From NCBI GenBank assembly GCA_947491945.1, contig CANLLN010000003.1, positions 186,001 to 250,000 of the forward strand: a stretch of DNA of 64,000 nucleotides. The letters are read 5' to 3'. Below, in pieces: positions 47,215 to 56,726 of the stretch (position 1 is the stretch's first letter; every line of letters begins with the position of its first letter). The notes beneath the pieces were generated by a model. The model ran no database searches. It was not told the DNA's origin and saw only the letters and a list, made by a program, of their open reading frames with translations. This stretch comes from an uncultured Carboxylicivirga sp. (GTDB lineage Bacteria > Bacteroidota > Bacteroidia > Bacteroidales > Marinilabiliaceae). Both the position numbers and the translations under genes were made by a program.

Positions 47215-48735
47215 CTAAGCGGGTTGATGCTGTGGACGTAATAGGTCCATTACGGTTTTTACCGGATTAAAAGTGCTTATCGGTACCTCAACAAAGAAGC
47301 TGAGCCAATGGGCCATGGCACCGTTCCACAGACCCGGTAATTCAAGTGCTTTTAAGGCTTTTCCGTTCTGTGTTTTCTCTGATATAAAGCCGGTTTCCGG
47401 ATCCACAAAATTCGTCAGGTCAAACTTCTGTCCTTGATAATCTTTCGTATAACACACCAGATCTACCGGATTAAAGTGAGTACTGCTTTTCACTATTTCC
47501 TGCTGTTGGCCATCCTTGGGATGTATTTGTGCGCTTTCTACAATCTGCAGGCTTATGGTACCGTCTGATTGTTTCACCCAGAAGGGGCCGCCACCGGGCT
47601 CTCCTTCGTTTTTTACCATGCCACACACGCGAATCGGGCGGTTCAGATGTTCTTTAATAAAGGCTGCCTTCTGATTGTGATCCATGCTGGCCATTTTGTC
47701 ATCGGTGATCTGAAGTTCAGAACAAAGGAAATCCACCCCTTTATCAATGGCATCGGGGGCTTGGCTATCAATTCCCTCAAGAATGGCAAATACCTGCTCT
47801 TTTTTACTAAGAAGAAGACCGGCCAGTACCTGCTTATAATGAATGGTGTCGCTCAGTAAATGCTGCGGCACCACGTTATCTATATTTTTGATGAAAACCA
47901 TTTCTTCTGCAAGGTCATTTAGGTTTTCGATGAGAGCACCATGGCCGGCAGGTCGAAACAGCAGGTTACCATCCGATTGTCTGAAGGGGGTATTGTCGGG
48001 CTTAACGGCTAAAGTATTGGTGGAAGGTTTCTGGTAGGAGAATGATACCTCAAATTTACAATTATGGACTTTCTCAAGGGCATTGCGTCGCTCCTCCAAT
48101 CGTGTTTTAAATAGTGCCTCGTGCTCCGGGCTTACCGTAAAGTGTACCTTACCCTTTGAGCCATCGCTTGCATAGGCAGCTGTCTCCTTTAGGTGTTCTT
48201 CCAAGGGCGTAAAGGCACTATTTTCACTATGGTGAAATAATAACAGTCCCTTGGGTAGCTGCCCGTAATTGAGGCCTTTGGGTAATAAAAGTCCTTCAAT
48301 CAGGGTTGTGGCTGCCTCAACACTAACTGACTCGTTACCGGTATTTACCTGCGTACCTTGAGTGAGGGCATTGCCAAAGGCAAATTTGCGAATGTCACGC
48401 AGAAAGGTTTGATAAGGCTCCTGATTGAGAAGTTCTTGTTGGCGGCCATCATCGGCCTGTAAAAATTCAAACAGAGATTTGAACATACGGGTGGCAGCGC
48501 CCGATGCCGGCACAAATTTGATCACATCAAGTCCTTGATTTAATGCCCTGTTGTATTTTTCAATAAGCGTAGTTTCATCATATTTGTTGGTTCGGATGAT
48601 GCCGTCGTTAATCGTGGCTGCTTTTACCAGCCTTGCATAAGGGAAACCGGCTTCAAAATGCTCCAGCTGCTTACTGATGCGTTCGGGTGTAATCCCTTCT
48701 TTGTGTATTTGTAAGTAGTCTTTTTCGCTTAGCAT
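47215..48735 (-). CDS. DUF4301 family protein
   Basis: The 506-residue protein matches DUF4301, a family restricted mostly to Bacteroidota. Recognisable segments are KFVPASGAATRMFKSL near 80-95, PKGLLLFHHSENSAFTPLEEH, the GHGALIENLNDL block, and VKNEGEPGGGPFWVK. The phosphate-loop-like PASGAATRMF and the GGGPFW motif suggest a nucleotidyltransferase-like fold, but no function is known to me. The start ATG 48735 places MLSEKDYLQIHKEG at the N-terminus; the longer frame adds an implausible Tyr/Lys prefix. It stands alone. Confidence 0.85.
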   Translation of the reverse strand: MLSEKDYLQIHKEGITPERISKQLEHFEAGFPYARLVKAATINDGIIRTNKYDETTLIEKYNRALNQGLDVIKFVPASGAATRMFKSLFEFLQADDGRQQELLNQEPYQTFLRDIRKFAFGNALTQGTQVNTGNESVSVEAATTLIEGLLLPKGLNYGQLPKGLLLFHHSENSAFTPLEEHLKETAAYASDGSKGKVHFTVSPEHEALFKTRLEERRNALEKVHNCKFEVSFSYQKPSTNTLAVKPDNTPFRQSDGNLLFRPAGHGALIENLNDLAEEMVFIKNIDNVVPQHLLSDTIHYKQVLAGLLLSKKEQVFAILEGIDSQAPDAIDKGVDFLCSELQITDDKMASMDHNQKAAFIKEHLNRPIRVCGMVKNEGEPGGGPFWVKQSDGTISLQIVESAQIHPKDGQQQEIVKSSTHFNPVDLVCYTKDYQGQKFDLTNFVDPETGFISEKTQNGKALKALELPGLWNGAMAHWLSFFVEVPISTFNPVKTVMDLLRPQHQPA

Positions 48736-49015
48736 ATAAATAGATTTTGATATGTAATAATAGTTTTTTTTGTCCTGTTTAACAAGCAAAATACATTTTA
48801 TCATACTCGCAATACGGCAGCTTATATGCCTGAAGTTATTTAATACAAGGATGTTATTTGTTAAGACATGCTGTTTTTGAAAAATACACCATTAGACTAA
48901 ATGACTCGAATAGTTGAATGTATTGATTATCAAATATTTAAAAGTTTAGTAATTCGGGAAAATATGATATATTCGCTCACTTAAAAATTTAATATTATTC
49001 ACGAATCGTTCTTTT

Positions 49016-50248
49016 ATGAAGAGAATAGGATTATTATGTGGGTTAATGATGATGGGTTTTCAGCTATTTGCTGAGGGCTATCAGGTAAACCTGCAGGGAA
49101 ACAGGCAAACCGGAATGGGACATACTGGTGCCGGCCTTTTAATGGGAGCTAGCAGCATGCATTTCAATCCGGGAGCCTTAAGTTTAATGAAATCAAAATA
49201 TGATTTTTCGGCAGGTGCAAGTGGTGTATTTTCAAAAAACACTTTTCAGAAAAAGGCACCTTCAGTATATGAGGCTAAATCGGATAACCCTGTAGGCACA
49301 CCGTTTTATTTTTATGGTGCCACAAAGTTAAATGATAAGCTGGCAATGGGTCTCAGTGTTACATCGCCTTATGGAAATACCCTGAAATGGGGGGATGACT
49401 GGGATGGTAAATACCTGATTCAGGATATATCTTTACAAGCGATTTTTATTCAGCCCACTGTGGCCTATCAAATCACCGATAAATTAGGCATTGGCGTCGG
49501 ATTTATGGCCGTTAGTGGTAGTGTGGACTTAAATAAGGCGCTGCCAGTGCAATATACCGATGAACAAGGAAACCCAATGAATGCGGGAGTCAATATCTCG
49601 GGTAATACCTGGGCCTTTGGTTTCAATGCCGGTATTTTTTATAAGGTATCTGATAATTTTACTGCCGGTTTAAGCTATCGATCGGAGGTAATGGTGAAGC
49701 TTGATGGCGGTGATGCTGATTTCTCGGTGCCGGGATCATTGGCCGGTTTATACCCCGATACTAAGTTTGACTCCGAATTACCGCTCCCTTCCAATATCAC
49801 TTTAGGGCTGGGTTATCAGTTAAACGATAAGTGGTTACTGGCAGCTGACCTTCAGTATGTGGGCTGGTCGGCTTATGAAAGCCTAAACTTTGATTTTGAA
49901 GCACCAAGTGTGCCTGATTCATACAACCAGCGGGATTTTGAAAATACGATGATTTACCGCCTGGGAGCTGAGTATTCCCTAAATGAAAAAGCGCAGTTCA
50001 GAGCCGGTGTCTATTACGATAGTACTCCCATTTCTGAAGATTTGCTGACACCCGAAACCCCGGGAACCAATAAGATTGGTATGTCATTGGGCTTTGGCTA
50101 TAAATTCACGGACAAATTGTCTTTGGATGCTTCTCTGCTATATATTCATGGAGAAAAGCGAGAAGATGGTTATGCACCCAGTGACTTTTATGGTACCTAT
50201 TACACCAATGCCATTATTCCGGGTATAGGTATTAATTATTCATTCTAA
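49016..50248 (+). CDS. OmpP1/FadL-family outer-membrane transporter
   Basis: The 410-residue protein has a signal peptide (LCGLMMMGFQLFA) and the FadL-type N-terminus (GYQVNLQGNRQTGMGHTGAG in shortened form, GMGHTGAG, with SMHFNPGAL corresponding to the NPA motif). A 14-strand barrel pattern follows, ending in the aromatic strand GIGINYSF. FadL proteins carry long-chain fatty acids or other hydrophobics across the outer membrane. Seven bases downstream begins a GDSL-type esterase gene, so release and uptake of lipids is a likely joint function. Confidence 0.9.
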   Translation: MKRIGLLCGLMMMGFQLFAEGYQVNLQGNRQTGMGHTGAGLLMGASSMHFNPGALSLMKSKYDFSAGASGVFSKNTFQKKAPSVYEAKSDNPVGTPFYFYGATKLNDKLAMGLSVTSPYGNTLKWGDDWDGKYLIQDISLQAIFIQPTVAYQITDKLGIGVGFMAVSGSVDLNKALPVQYTDEQGNPMNAGVNISGNTWAFGFNAGIFYKVSDNFTAGLSYRSEVMVKLDGGDADFSVPGSLAGLYPDTKFDSELPLPSNITLGLGYQLNDKWLLAADLQYVGWSAYESLNFDFEAPSVPDSYNQRDFENTMIYRLGAEYSLNEKAQFRAGVYYDSTPISEDLLTPETPGTNKIGMSLGFGYKFTDKLSLDASLLYIHGEKREDGYAPSDFYGTYYTNAIIPGIGINYSF

Positions 50249-50255
50249 AAGCGAT

Positions 50256-51632
50256 ATGGTAATGATAAAAAAATATACTGATCACCTTTTATTGATGAGT
50301 TTGGCGCTGGGCCTATGGTCCTGCGAACCCAATGTGGATACCTTTGTGCCATCTCATGGAAGTGCTGATTTTACGAAGTTTATTGCCATAGGCGATTCAT
50401 ACACCGCCGGATATACCGATGGTGCCCTGGGGCGTCGTGGACAAGAGGAGAGTTTTAGTTATATACTAGGTAAGCAGCTGATGTATGCCGGCAGTGAATC
50501 ATTTAACCAGCCCTTGGTAAAATCTGAAGCCAGTGTGGGTACAACTGTTCTAGCCGAAAACCAGAACAATGGTTATTTTGAATTAAAAGTGGTAGATGGT
50601 GCATTTAAGCCGGTACCCGTACTGGGCGATATGGGCATATTTACTGAAAGCGTGTACAGTGCCAATAATCAAAATTTTGGTGTTCCTGGAGCCAAAGTTA
50701 CTCATTTAGCACTTGAAGCGCCTTATCCACCGTACTCGACCCTTAATCCTTTCTTTAAGCGCTTTGCCAGTACTCCTGAAGCTACAGTTATGGGTGATGC
50801 CCTGGCTGCCCATCCTACTTTTGTGTCGCTGTGGATTGGTAACAATGATGTATTGGGTTACGCCCTTGCCGGTGGTGAAGATGATGAAATTACCGATGTA
50901 GCACTTTTTGCGGGTCTTATTGATCAATATGCTGGAGCCATTGCGGCTGGCGGCGCCAAAGCAGTGATGGGTAATATCCCGGCGATTGAAAGTATTCCTT
51001 ATTTTAATACGGTGGCTTATAATGTGTTGCCGCTGGATGCTGATAAGGCAGCCCAGCTCAATGCTGGCTATACCAAATATAATGAAGGAGTAGATCTGTA
51101 CAATAGTCAGGTGCCGGAAAACATGCAGCTGCCCTACATTAGTTTTCAGGAAGGAGCCAACGCTCTTATTATTGAAGACGAGGATTATCCCATTAATGGT
51201 ATGCGCCAGATAAAGACTGATGAGAAATTGGTATTAACCCTGCCCAGTGATAAAATTGCCAATGAAGGCTGGGGAACCATGGTGCCTGTCCCAGCCGAAT
51301 ATGTGTTGGATGAGGAAGAGCTGGAGGATATAGATGTAGCTACTAAAGCCTACAATACTGCCATTAAAGCCACTTGCGAGAAATATGGTTTCGCCATGGT
51401 TGATTTGAATAAAAAAATGGAGGAGTTAAGTACCACGGGCTTAATCATCGATGGCCATCGTTACACAAGTCAGTTTGTGACCGGAGGTGTTTTCTCATTG
51501 GATGGTATTCATGCCACCGGAAGAGGTTCGGCCATTATCGCCAATGCCTTTATCGATGCGATTAATGCAAAATTCAATGCATCGGTTCCACGGGCTAATA
51601 TTAACGATTATAACACAGTGGAGTTTCCGTAA
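50256..51632 (+). CDS. SGNH/GDSL-family hydrolase lipoprotein
   Basis: The 458-residue protein has a lipoprotein signal (LLLMSLALGLWSC, Cys23) and SGNH hydrolase blocks: I with S48 in AIGDSYTAGY, III with WIGNNDVLG, and V with DGIHATGRG for the catalytic Asp/His. It likely cleaves ester bonds of lipids outside the inner membrane. It follows the FadL gene by 7 bases, so the two form an operon, with the esterase supplying substrates for the porin. ATG 50262 is an alternative start. A terminator follows directly. Confidence 0.88.
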   Translation: MVMIKKYTDHLLLMSLALGLWSCEPNVDTFVPSHGSADFTKFIAIGDSYTAGYTDGALGRRGQEESFSYILGKQLMYAGSESFNQPLVKSEASVGTTVLAENQNNGYFELKVVDGAFKPVPVLGDMGIFTESVYSANNQNFGVPGAKVTHLALEAPYPPYSTLNPFFKRFASTPEATVMGDALAAHPTFVSLWIGNNDVLGYALAGGEDDEITDVALFAGLIDQYAGAIAAGGAKAVMGNIPAIESIPYFNTVAYNVLPLDADKAAQLNAGYTKYNEGVDLYNSQVPENMQLPYISFQEGANALIIEDEDYPINGMRQIKTDEKLVLTLPSDKIANEGWGTMVPVPAEYVLDEEELEDIDVATKAYNTAIKATCEKYGFAMVDLNKKMEELSTTGLIIDGHRYTSQFVTGGVFSLDGIHATGRGSAIIANAFIDAINAKFNASVPRANINDYNTVEFP

Positions 51633-51659
51633 GCGGGAAAATCAATAAGGAATAAATAT

Positions 51660-51695
51660 AAAAGATGCCGCAAATAATTTTTGTTGGCATCTTTT
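51660..51695. terminator. Bidirectional terminator
   Basis: AAAAGATGCC (51660-51669) and GGCATCTTTT (51686-51695) form the stem; the right arm touches the stop codon of the convergent aminotransferase gene. T-runs follow on the plus strand. Confidence 0.85.
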
Positions 51696-52514
51696 TTATT
51701 TCAGCTGCATGGTAATGCGCTCCTCCAGGCTGTCGCGCAGGCGTATCAGCAGCGGATGATTAGCTTGAAATGGATGCTCATCAATCCTGCGAATGGGGAG
51801 CAAGCGAGGCGAGGTGCCGGAAATAAAGGCGGCCTCCATAACAGGTAGTTCATCCATCGGAAGCGAGCGATACACAATTTTTATCTTCAGCTCAAGTGCA
51901 CAATTGATAATCTGTTGCCGCATAATGCCCGGCAGTACCTCCTGTTCTTTTGCTGTTATAAGTGTGTCATCTTTTATAAAAAATAGGTTAGAGCGGCTTC
52001 CCTCGGTAAGGGCATGGCGATGATTGACCAGCAATGTTTCATACACATGCTCCTGCGCAATAATATCATTGGCTTTATTACGTATGCTTGCATTGTATAT
52101 TTTGGCCGTGGGATGAGTACGCTCATCATATTGTAGGGTGCATACAATCCCTTCTTTCCTTTCTGCTTCGTTGGGATAGCGGGCCGGTATAAAATAAGCC
52201 AGAAAGTAGGCATCTCCATTATTTTTAAACCTTAAATCAAGCTTCACATTCCCATCGTTGATATTATTAGCTGTATAGAGCACCTGCAAACGGCGGGGAA
52301 GCATGCTGATGCGCACAGGACTAACTTTGCCGGCTGTTTTTAGGCTATGTGTCAGTCGATTTAAATGATCGTCCAGAAAAAGTGGTGTAGACGCTTGTAT
52401 ACGGAATACCTCATACACGCAGACTTCATCGGGTGCGATGGTGGCGTTGAAGAAATTCACCGACTTAAGAGTTCTGTCCATCAGGAAGTACTGACCTCGT
52501 ATAGCAGATTGCAT
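51696..52514 (-). CDS. Class IV PLP-dependent aminotransferase
   Basis: The 272-residue protein belongs to aminotransferase class IV (PabC, IlvE, Dat). Visible pieces are VYEVFRIQASTPLFLDDHL near the N-terminus, a candidate PLP lysine in ASIRNKAND, the NHRHALTEGSRSNLFFI block, and EAAFISGTSPRLLPI near the C-terminus. Whether it is 4-amino-4-deoxychorismate lyase, a branched-chain or a D-amino acid aminotransferase cannot be decided by eye. The start is ATG 52514; the frame extends three codons to a TTG that is not needed. No pab or ilv gene is adjacent. Confidence 0.85.
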   Translation of the reverse strand: MQSAIRGQYFLMDRTLKSVNFFNATIAPDEVCVYEVFRIQASTPLFLDDHLNRLTHSLKTAGKVSPVRISMLPRRLQVLYTANNINDGNVKLDLRFKNNGDAYFLAYFIPARYPNEAERKEGIVCTLQYDERTHPTAKIYNASIRNKANDIIAQEHVYETLLVNHRHALTEGSRSNLFFIKDDTLITAKEQEVLPGIMRQQIINCALELKIKIVYRSLPMDELPVMEAAFISGTSPRLLPIRRIDEHPFQANHPLLIRLRDSLEERITMQLK

Positions 52515-52796
52515 CTGAAACAATGGTATCGTTAATATTTCAGTATGAAGATAAGTATTTTTTATAACCCGAAAAAATGTCAGGAGGCAATGTCATAATG
52601 CCCTGATCAGGAGTTGTGTAGTAGTCATTTTGTCATAGTGCGAAATCTGCTTATTTACATCGTGTAATAGTAATCTATTGATAATCAGAAATTAGTTTGT
52701 TTTTTGTCATTTAGGTGCTGAAATTGGCATCTACTTTGATATTGTCTGTGTGAGTGAATTAAAAATTTGTTGAACTAAATTTTGGAGGAAAAAGCT

Positions 52797-53249
52797 ATGA
52801 CACTGGCAAAATTATCAAACAACTGGTTTCCATCAGTACCTTCAATCTTCGATAGATTTTTTGATGGAGAATTGATGGATTGGAATAGAACTAATTATTC
52901 CAGCACCGATACAACCTTACCCGCCGTTAATGTTACCGAAAATGACAATGAGTTTCTGATTGATGTGGCGGCCCCGGGTTTAAAAAAAGAAGACTTTAAG
53001 GTGGATTATGACAATGGCCGATTAACCATTTCATCGGAAAAGAAAAATGAGAAGGAAGAAAAAGAAGGTGAGAAGGTAACAAGGCGTGAGTTCAGCTATC
53101 AGTCATTCCAGCGCTCGTTCACCGTATCGGAAAGTGTGATCGATGCTGATAAGATTGGGGCTAACTACGATAATGGCATTCTTCATATCACTTTGCCCAA
53201 GCGCGAGGAGGTGAAGCCACGTCCGGCCAAGCAGATTGCTATTAAATAG
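52797..53249 (+). CDS. Hsp20/alpha-crystallin small heat-shock protein
   Basis: The 150-residue chaperone binds unfolding proteins under stress. The alpha-crystallin domain covers about 42-140 (PAVNVTENDNEFLIDVAAPG to NGILHITLPK). The C-terminal IxI-type motif, used for oligomer contacts, is seen as the IAIK ending. Start ATG 52797 is fixed by a strong Shine-Dalgarno GGAGG (52784-52788) with 8-base spacing, unusual for this phylum and a sign of high expression. The small downstream gene may be part of the same transcript. Confidence 0.95.
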   Translation: MTLAKLSNNWFPSVPSIFDRFFDGELMDWNRTNYSSTDTTLPAVNVTENDNEFLIDVAAPGLKKEDFKVDYDNGRLTISSEKKNEKEEKEGEKVTRREFSYQSFQRSFTVSESVIDADKIGANYDNGILHITLPKREEVKPRPAKQIAIK

Positions 53250-53322
53250 CCTTAAGGTTTGTCTCAAAAGGGAACATAGATGTGACCTTAAATGATATTG
53301 ATTTTAATTAACAGAGAGTGCT

Positions 53323-53523
53323 ATGTTGGAGTTATGTAAGAAAGTATTGAATGGTGTACAGGAAGATAAGGAGCTCTTTCGTAAAGAATTGATAAAATCT
53401 ATGGCATGGCTAAATCGCGAAGATCAAACAAAGTTGAAAGATTATGTGCAGCTAACATTTGCCGATGAGCATGCCGATGTGATACAAGAGGTTCTTAGCA
53501 CCCAATACGATTTTGCATCCTAA
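53323..53523 (+). CDS. Small conserved protein (66 residues)
   Basis: The 66-residue, entirely helical protein begins MLELCKKVLNGV and has pattern FRKELIKSMAWL followed by a final helix DVIQEVLS. I recall similar short proteins across Bacteroidota, which supports it being a real gene, but no function is known to me. It lies 73 bases downstream of hsp20 and directly before a strong terminator, so it is probably co-transcribed and stress-induced. Confidence 0.65.
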   Translation: MLELCKKVLNGVQEDKELFRKELIKSMAWLNREDQTKLKDYVQLTFADEHADVIQEVLSTQYDFAS

Positions 53524-53532
53524 CAATATTGA

Positions 53533-53575
53533 AAAAGCCGTTGGCTGTTTGCGATTGCATCGGCCAACGGCTTTT
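53533..53575 (+). terminator. Intrinsic terminator of the hsp20 transcript
   Basis: AAAAGCCGTTGGC (53533-53545) and GCCAACGGCTTTT (53563-53575) form a 13-bp stem, 9 bases after the small gene, with T residues in the right arm. Confidence 0.88.
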
Positions 53576-53820
53576 AATATGTTTTATGGCTCGGTTCTTT
53601 ATCTGCCGAAATCCATTTAAGGATTAAATACAAAAAAGCTTAACGAATTGGGTGCTTTCAAAGCTTACACGTCCTAATCAGTCTCTCGGCTCTTTTCGCA
53701 TAACTCACCGCTAATTCCTCACTTCTCACTTCCTACAACCTAACATACTTACACATTAATAGAGCCTAATTAAAGATAATAGTGTATTTTAAGGCTGAAA
53801 AATCACTTAAAATATACCTC

Positions 53821-55374
53821 ATGAAGTACTTCTTTATCCTATTGGTATTGCTCGTTGTGGAACCAGTTTATACGGCGGGCAAAAATGTGACGGGCATTGT
53901 CTTTAACGACAAAAATAAAAATGGCATCTACGATGCAGGTGATATAGTAATGCCGGATGTTTGTGTCTCTAATCAAAGGGAGGTGGTAAAAACCGATGCG
54001 CAAGGACGCTACCAATTGCCTTTGCGTAAAAATGCTTTTATTTATGTGGTGAAGCCCCAAGGCTATGCTCTTCAGCTCGATGAGGATAACATCCCCCAAG
54101 GTAATTATTATCATCATCCCAAAGGAACGCCCCGTAATTTAAAATATCCGGGTGTGGAGCCAACAGCTAAACAACCTGTAGAAATTAATTTTCCACTATA
54201 TGCTACCGGGCTAAAGACGAATTTTCGAATGCTGGCGCTGGGGGATCCGCAGATGCCCAATGATGAAGCACTGGACTATTTCAGGGATGGTGCTGTGGCC
54301 GATCTGTTTCGCCACCAGGCCGATTTTTATATGGTGCACGGCGATATTGCTGATGATCATCTTTTGATTTATCCGCGAGAGAAGAAAATAATGGGCAAGC
54401 TGAATGTACCCGGCTATCATGTTCCCGGTAATCACGATGTGAACTATCGGTCAGAAGATCGGGTTAATGATTTTGAGACTTACCGAATGGCCTATGGTCC
54501 CGATTACTACGCTTTTAACTATGGCAATGTTCACTTTATCGTACTGAATAACATTGCCTACCAGGGATGGGATAAGCTTAATAATAAAGCTGGGCGCTAT
54601 ACTGGCAATCTGGATGATACACAGCTGGAATGGTTGCAAAATGACTTGGCCACCGTGCCACACAATCGGCTGATTGTCATCAATTCGCATATTCCCTTTC
54701 TGGAAGGGCCTGCACAGAAAGAGGCCGTTGTTAAGCTGCACCAAATGCTGAGTGACCGGCAGGCCGTGCTCTCACTAAGTGGTCATACCCATCAGGTAAA
54801 TACTTACCGGCTGGATGAGAATAGCCATTGGCCCTACCCGGGAATGCACGAAGGCGTTATTTTAGGAGCTACTTGCGGCAGTTGGTGGTCCAACCCCAAG
54901 GATGAGAATGGCATACCGGTGGCCACCTGTAATGATGGTTCACCCCGTGGCTATTTTGTGTTTGACTTCATGGGTGTCGATTATAGCTACCGTTTCATCC
55001 CATTTCATTATCGCGATGATTTTCAGATGCGCGTATCATTGCCCCAGGGACGATTGCAACAATCGGAGTTGGCAGATACTGATATTGTGGTTAACTGGTT
55101 TGTGGGGAAGCCACAGCAGAAGGTTGAAGTGCGTATCAATGGTGGAGCTGTGCGGTTGATGGAAAACTTCTATGGCACTGATCCTTTTTATGAGGGTACA
55201 TTGGACATACGCAAAACAGATCCGGCTTATCCGCCACGTGCCCGTGAAACGCAGCACCTGTGGAAAGTTGCATTGCCTGTTGATTTACCTGTCGGCACAC
55301 ATCATATTGAGGTGACGGCCTACGGCGATAAGGGAAAGACCTATCAGGCCATTAAGCTATTTGCGGTAGAGTAA
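53821..55374 (+). CDS. Secreted calcineurin-like phosphoesterase with N-terminal beta domain
   Basis: The 517-residue protein has a signal peptide (YFFILLVLLVVEPVYTA), an N-terminal SdrD/CNA-B-like beta domain (about 20-130), a metallophosphoesterase core (about 140-385) and a C-terminal beta domain (about 390-517). Metal ligands are seen in LGDPQ, HGDIADD, GNHDV, NSHIP and SGHTHQ. The N-domain holds a calcium-loop-like DKNKNGIYDAGD. It resembles Bacteroidota phosphoesterases annotated as Metallophos_N/Metallophos_C, whose natural substrates are not established. ATG 53821 is chosen since the signal peptide follows directly. The 297-base region upstream holds only the hsp20 terminator and no other recognisable element. 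Confidence 0.9.
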   Translation: MKYFFILLVLLVVEPVYTAGKNVTGIVFNDKNKNGIYDAGDIVMPDVCVSNQREVVKTDAQGRYQLPLRKNAFIYVVKPQGYALQLDEDNIPQGNYYHHPKGTPRNLKYPGVEPTAKQPVEINFPLYATGLKTNFRMLALGDPQMPNDEALDYFRDGAVADLFRHQADFYMVHGDIADDHLLIYPREKKIMGKLNVPGYHVPGNHDVNYRSEDRVNDFETYRMAYGPDYYAFNYGNVHFIVLNNIAYQGWDKLNNKAGRYTGNLDDTQLEWLQNDLATVPHNRLIVINSHIPFLEGPAQKEAVVKLHQMLSDRQAVLSLSGHTHQVNTYRLDENSHWPYPGMHEGVILGATCGSWWSNPKDENGIPVATCNDGSPRGYFVFDFMGVDYSYRFIPFHYRDDFQMRVSLPQGRLQQSELADTDIVVNWFVGKPQQKVEVRINGGAVRLMENFYGTDPFYEGTLDIRKTDPAYPPRARETQHLWKVALPVDLPVGTHHIEVTAYGDKGKTYQAIKLFAVE

Positions 55375-55380
55375 ATAACT

Positions 55381-55513
55381 AACGAAGGTGTTCAAAAAAA
55401 GTATCACGCAGAGACCGCTAGGGATTTCGCGAAAGACATAAAGCAAAGAATGCAATGCTTCAGGCCTTTGCGCACTTTGCGAGAAATATCAAATATCTTT
55501 GAACACCTTCGTT
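55381..55513. repeat. 133-bp palindromic repeat element with CTTTGCG motifs
   Basis: AACGAAGGTGTTCAAA (55381-55396) and TTTGAACACCTTCGTT (55498-55513) are perfect 16-bp inverted arms enclosing about 100 bases. The interior begins with CACGCAGAGACCGCTAGG and ends with CCTTTGCGCACTTTGCGAG, like dispersed intergenic repeats I recall from many Bacteroidota genomes. It lies between convergent genes. It may act as a terminator and may be a non-autonomous mobile element. Confidence 0.7.
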
Positions 55514-55553
55514 TTGTAATATTGCCTTGGAAAAAGGCTTATCGCTTCTTTAT

Positions 55554-56726
55554 TTATCGGGCGCTACGAATCCAGGTAAGACGGTGCCATAACTTTTCCA
55601 GCGGTCCCTGGCGGTACTTCTTCATCCACCAATTACAAAATGCAATTTGCAGAATAAACAGTACCACACCCAAATACAAACTACTTAATACCCCAATCTT
55701 CGGTGCCATATTCAGGGCAAAGGGGAAGTATATCAGTGAGCCGATAATTGATTGGGTAATGTAGTTGGTAAGGCTCATGCGGCCATAAGCGATAAAAGGC
55801 TTCATTAGCTTTTTAAAGAGACTGCTGCGGTATAAAAGAGCAAAGAGACTGACCCAGATAAAAGTAAAGCTAAGCTTCCACCACATATCAATGGCCACGC
55901 CCAGCGAGCGGCGGTACATAAATTCTCTGTCGATATAATAGTTCTGACGCAACAGATAGAAACAGGCAGCAGCAACAGTGGCTATGGCCAGCACACGCAA
56001 CCAGGTTTTTTTATTCTCAGCCAGGTGAGCAAACCAGCCCCTGCGTCCCAGTAACAAGCCCACCAGAAATAAACCGGCAGTTTGCAGGAAACGGCCGTTT
56101 TCAATGGCCCACAGCATACTCCATAGCTGACCTATGGTAGTGTTTCCTTTGATAAGTGCCCAAAAAGTACCTTCCGACAAATAGCTTCTCACATCACCAT
56201 GAAACAGTCTGTTAAGTTGTTTTGGCAGCTCAAAAGCATTGTCCGCAAGTTGCCTGAAAAAGTAGAACAGTTCCACCGGTTGTAGTAAAAAGAAAATTGC
56301 CAACAGCAGCACAGCGCGGTCGCCCCACTTGCGAACAACAAATAGCACCAGGCCAACCACAGCATACAGCATTAGTACCTCACCCGGAAAAAAAGCGGCA
56401 TTAACACAGGCAAAGCCGGCCAGCAGCAAGAGACGCCACAGGTAACGGCCACCAAAACCGAGGCCTCGCGCCTGAGCCCTGGTGTATTGGATGTAAAAGG
56501 TGAAGCCAAACAGAAGGGCAAAAATTGAATAAGTTTTGCCCGCAAATAAAAAGAAAAGGGTATCCCAGGCGGCACGATCAGCGGTGCCCATGGCCTCAAA
56601 AGCAGTGGGGAAGACATACAGATTGAAACGTTCGATATTGTGCAACAGCATAATGGCCATAATGGCAAAGCCGCGCAATACATCCACTACTTCAATGCGC
56701 TTGGTGTTAACAGAGAGTGAACTCAT
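55554..56726 (-). CDS. DUF418-family membrane protein
   Basis: The 390-residue inner-membrane protein has about nine to ten helices, an N-terminal acyltransferase-like opening (VVDVLRGFAIMAIMLLHN), and a C-terminal DUF418 domain (about 235-390, with GRMSLTNYITQSI). DUF418 proteins are related to membrane acyltransferases of the YeiB type; function is unproven. The start is placed at ATG 56726 because the first helix follows; the longer frame adds a proline-rich stretch. It stands alone. Confidence 0.88.
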   Translation of the reverse strand: MSSLSVNTKRIEVVDVLRGFAIMAIMLLHNIERFNLYVFPTAFEAMGTADRAAWDTLFFLFAGKTYSIFALLFGFTFYIQYTRAQARGLGFGGRYLWRLLLLAGFACVNAAFFPGEVLMLYAVVGLVLFVVRKWGDRAVLLLAIFFLLQPVELFYFFRQLADNAFELPKQLNRLFHGDVRSYLSEGTFWALIKGNTTIGQLWSMLWAIENGRFLQTAGLFLVGLLLGRRGWFAHLAENKKTWLRVLAIATVAAACFYLLRQNYYIDREFMYRRSLGVAIDMWWKLSFTFIWVSLFALLYRSSLFKKLMKPFIAYGRMSLTNYITQSIIGSLIYFPFALNMAPKIGVLSSLYLGVVLFILQIAFCNWWMKKYRQGPLEKLWHRLTWIRSAR

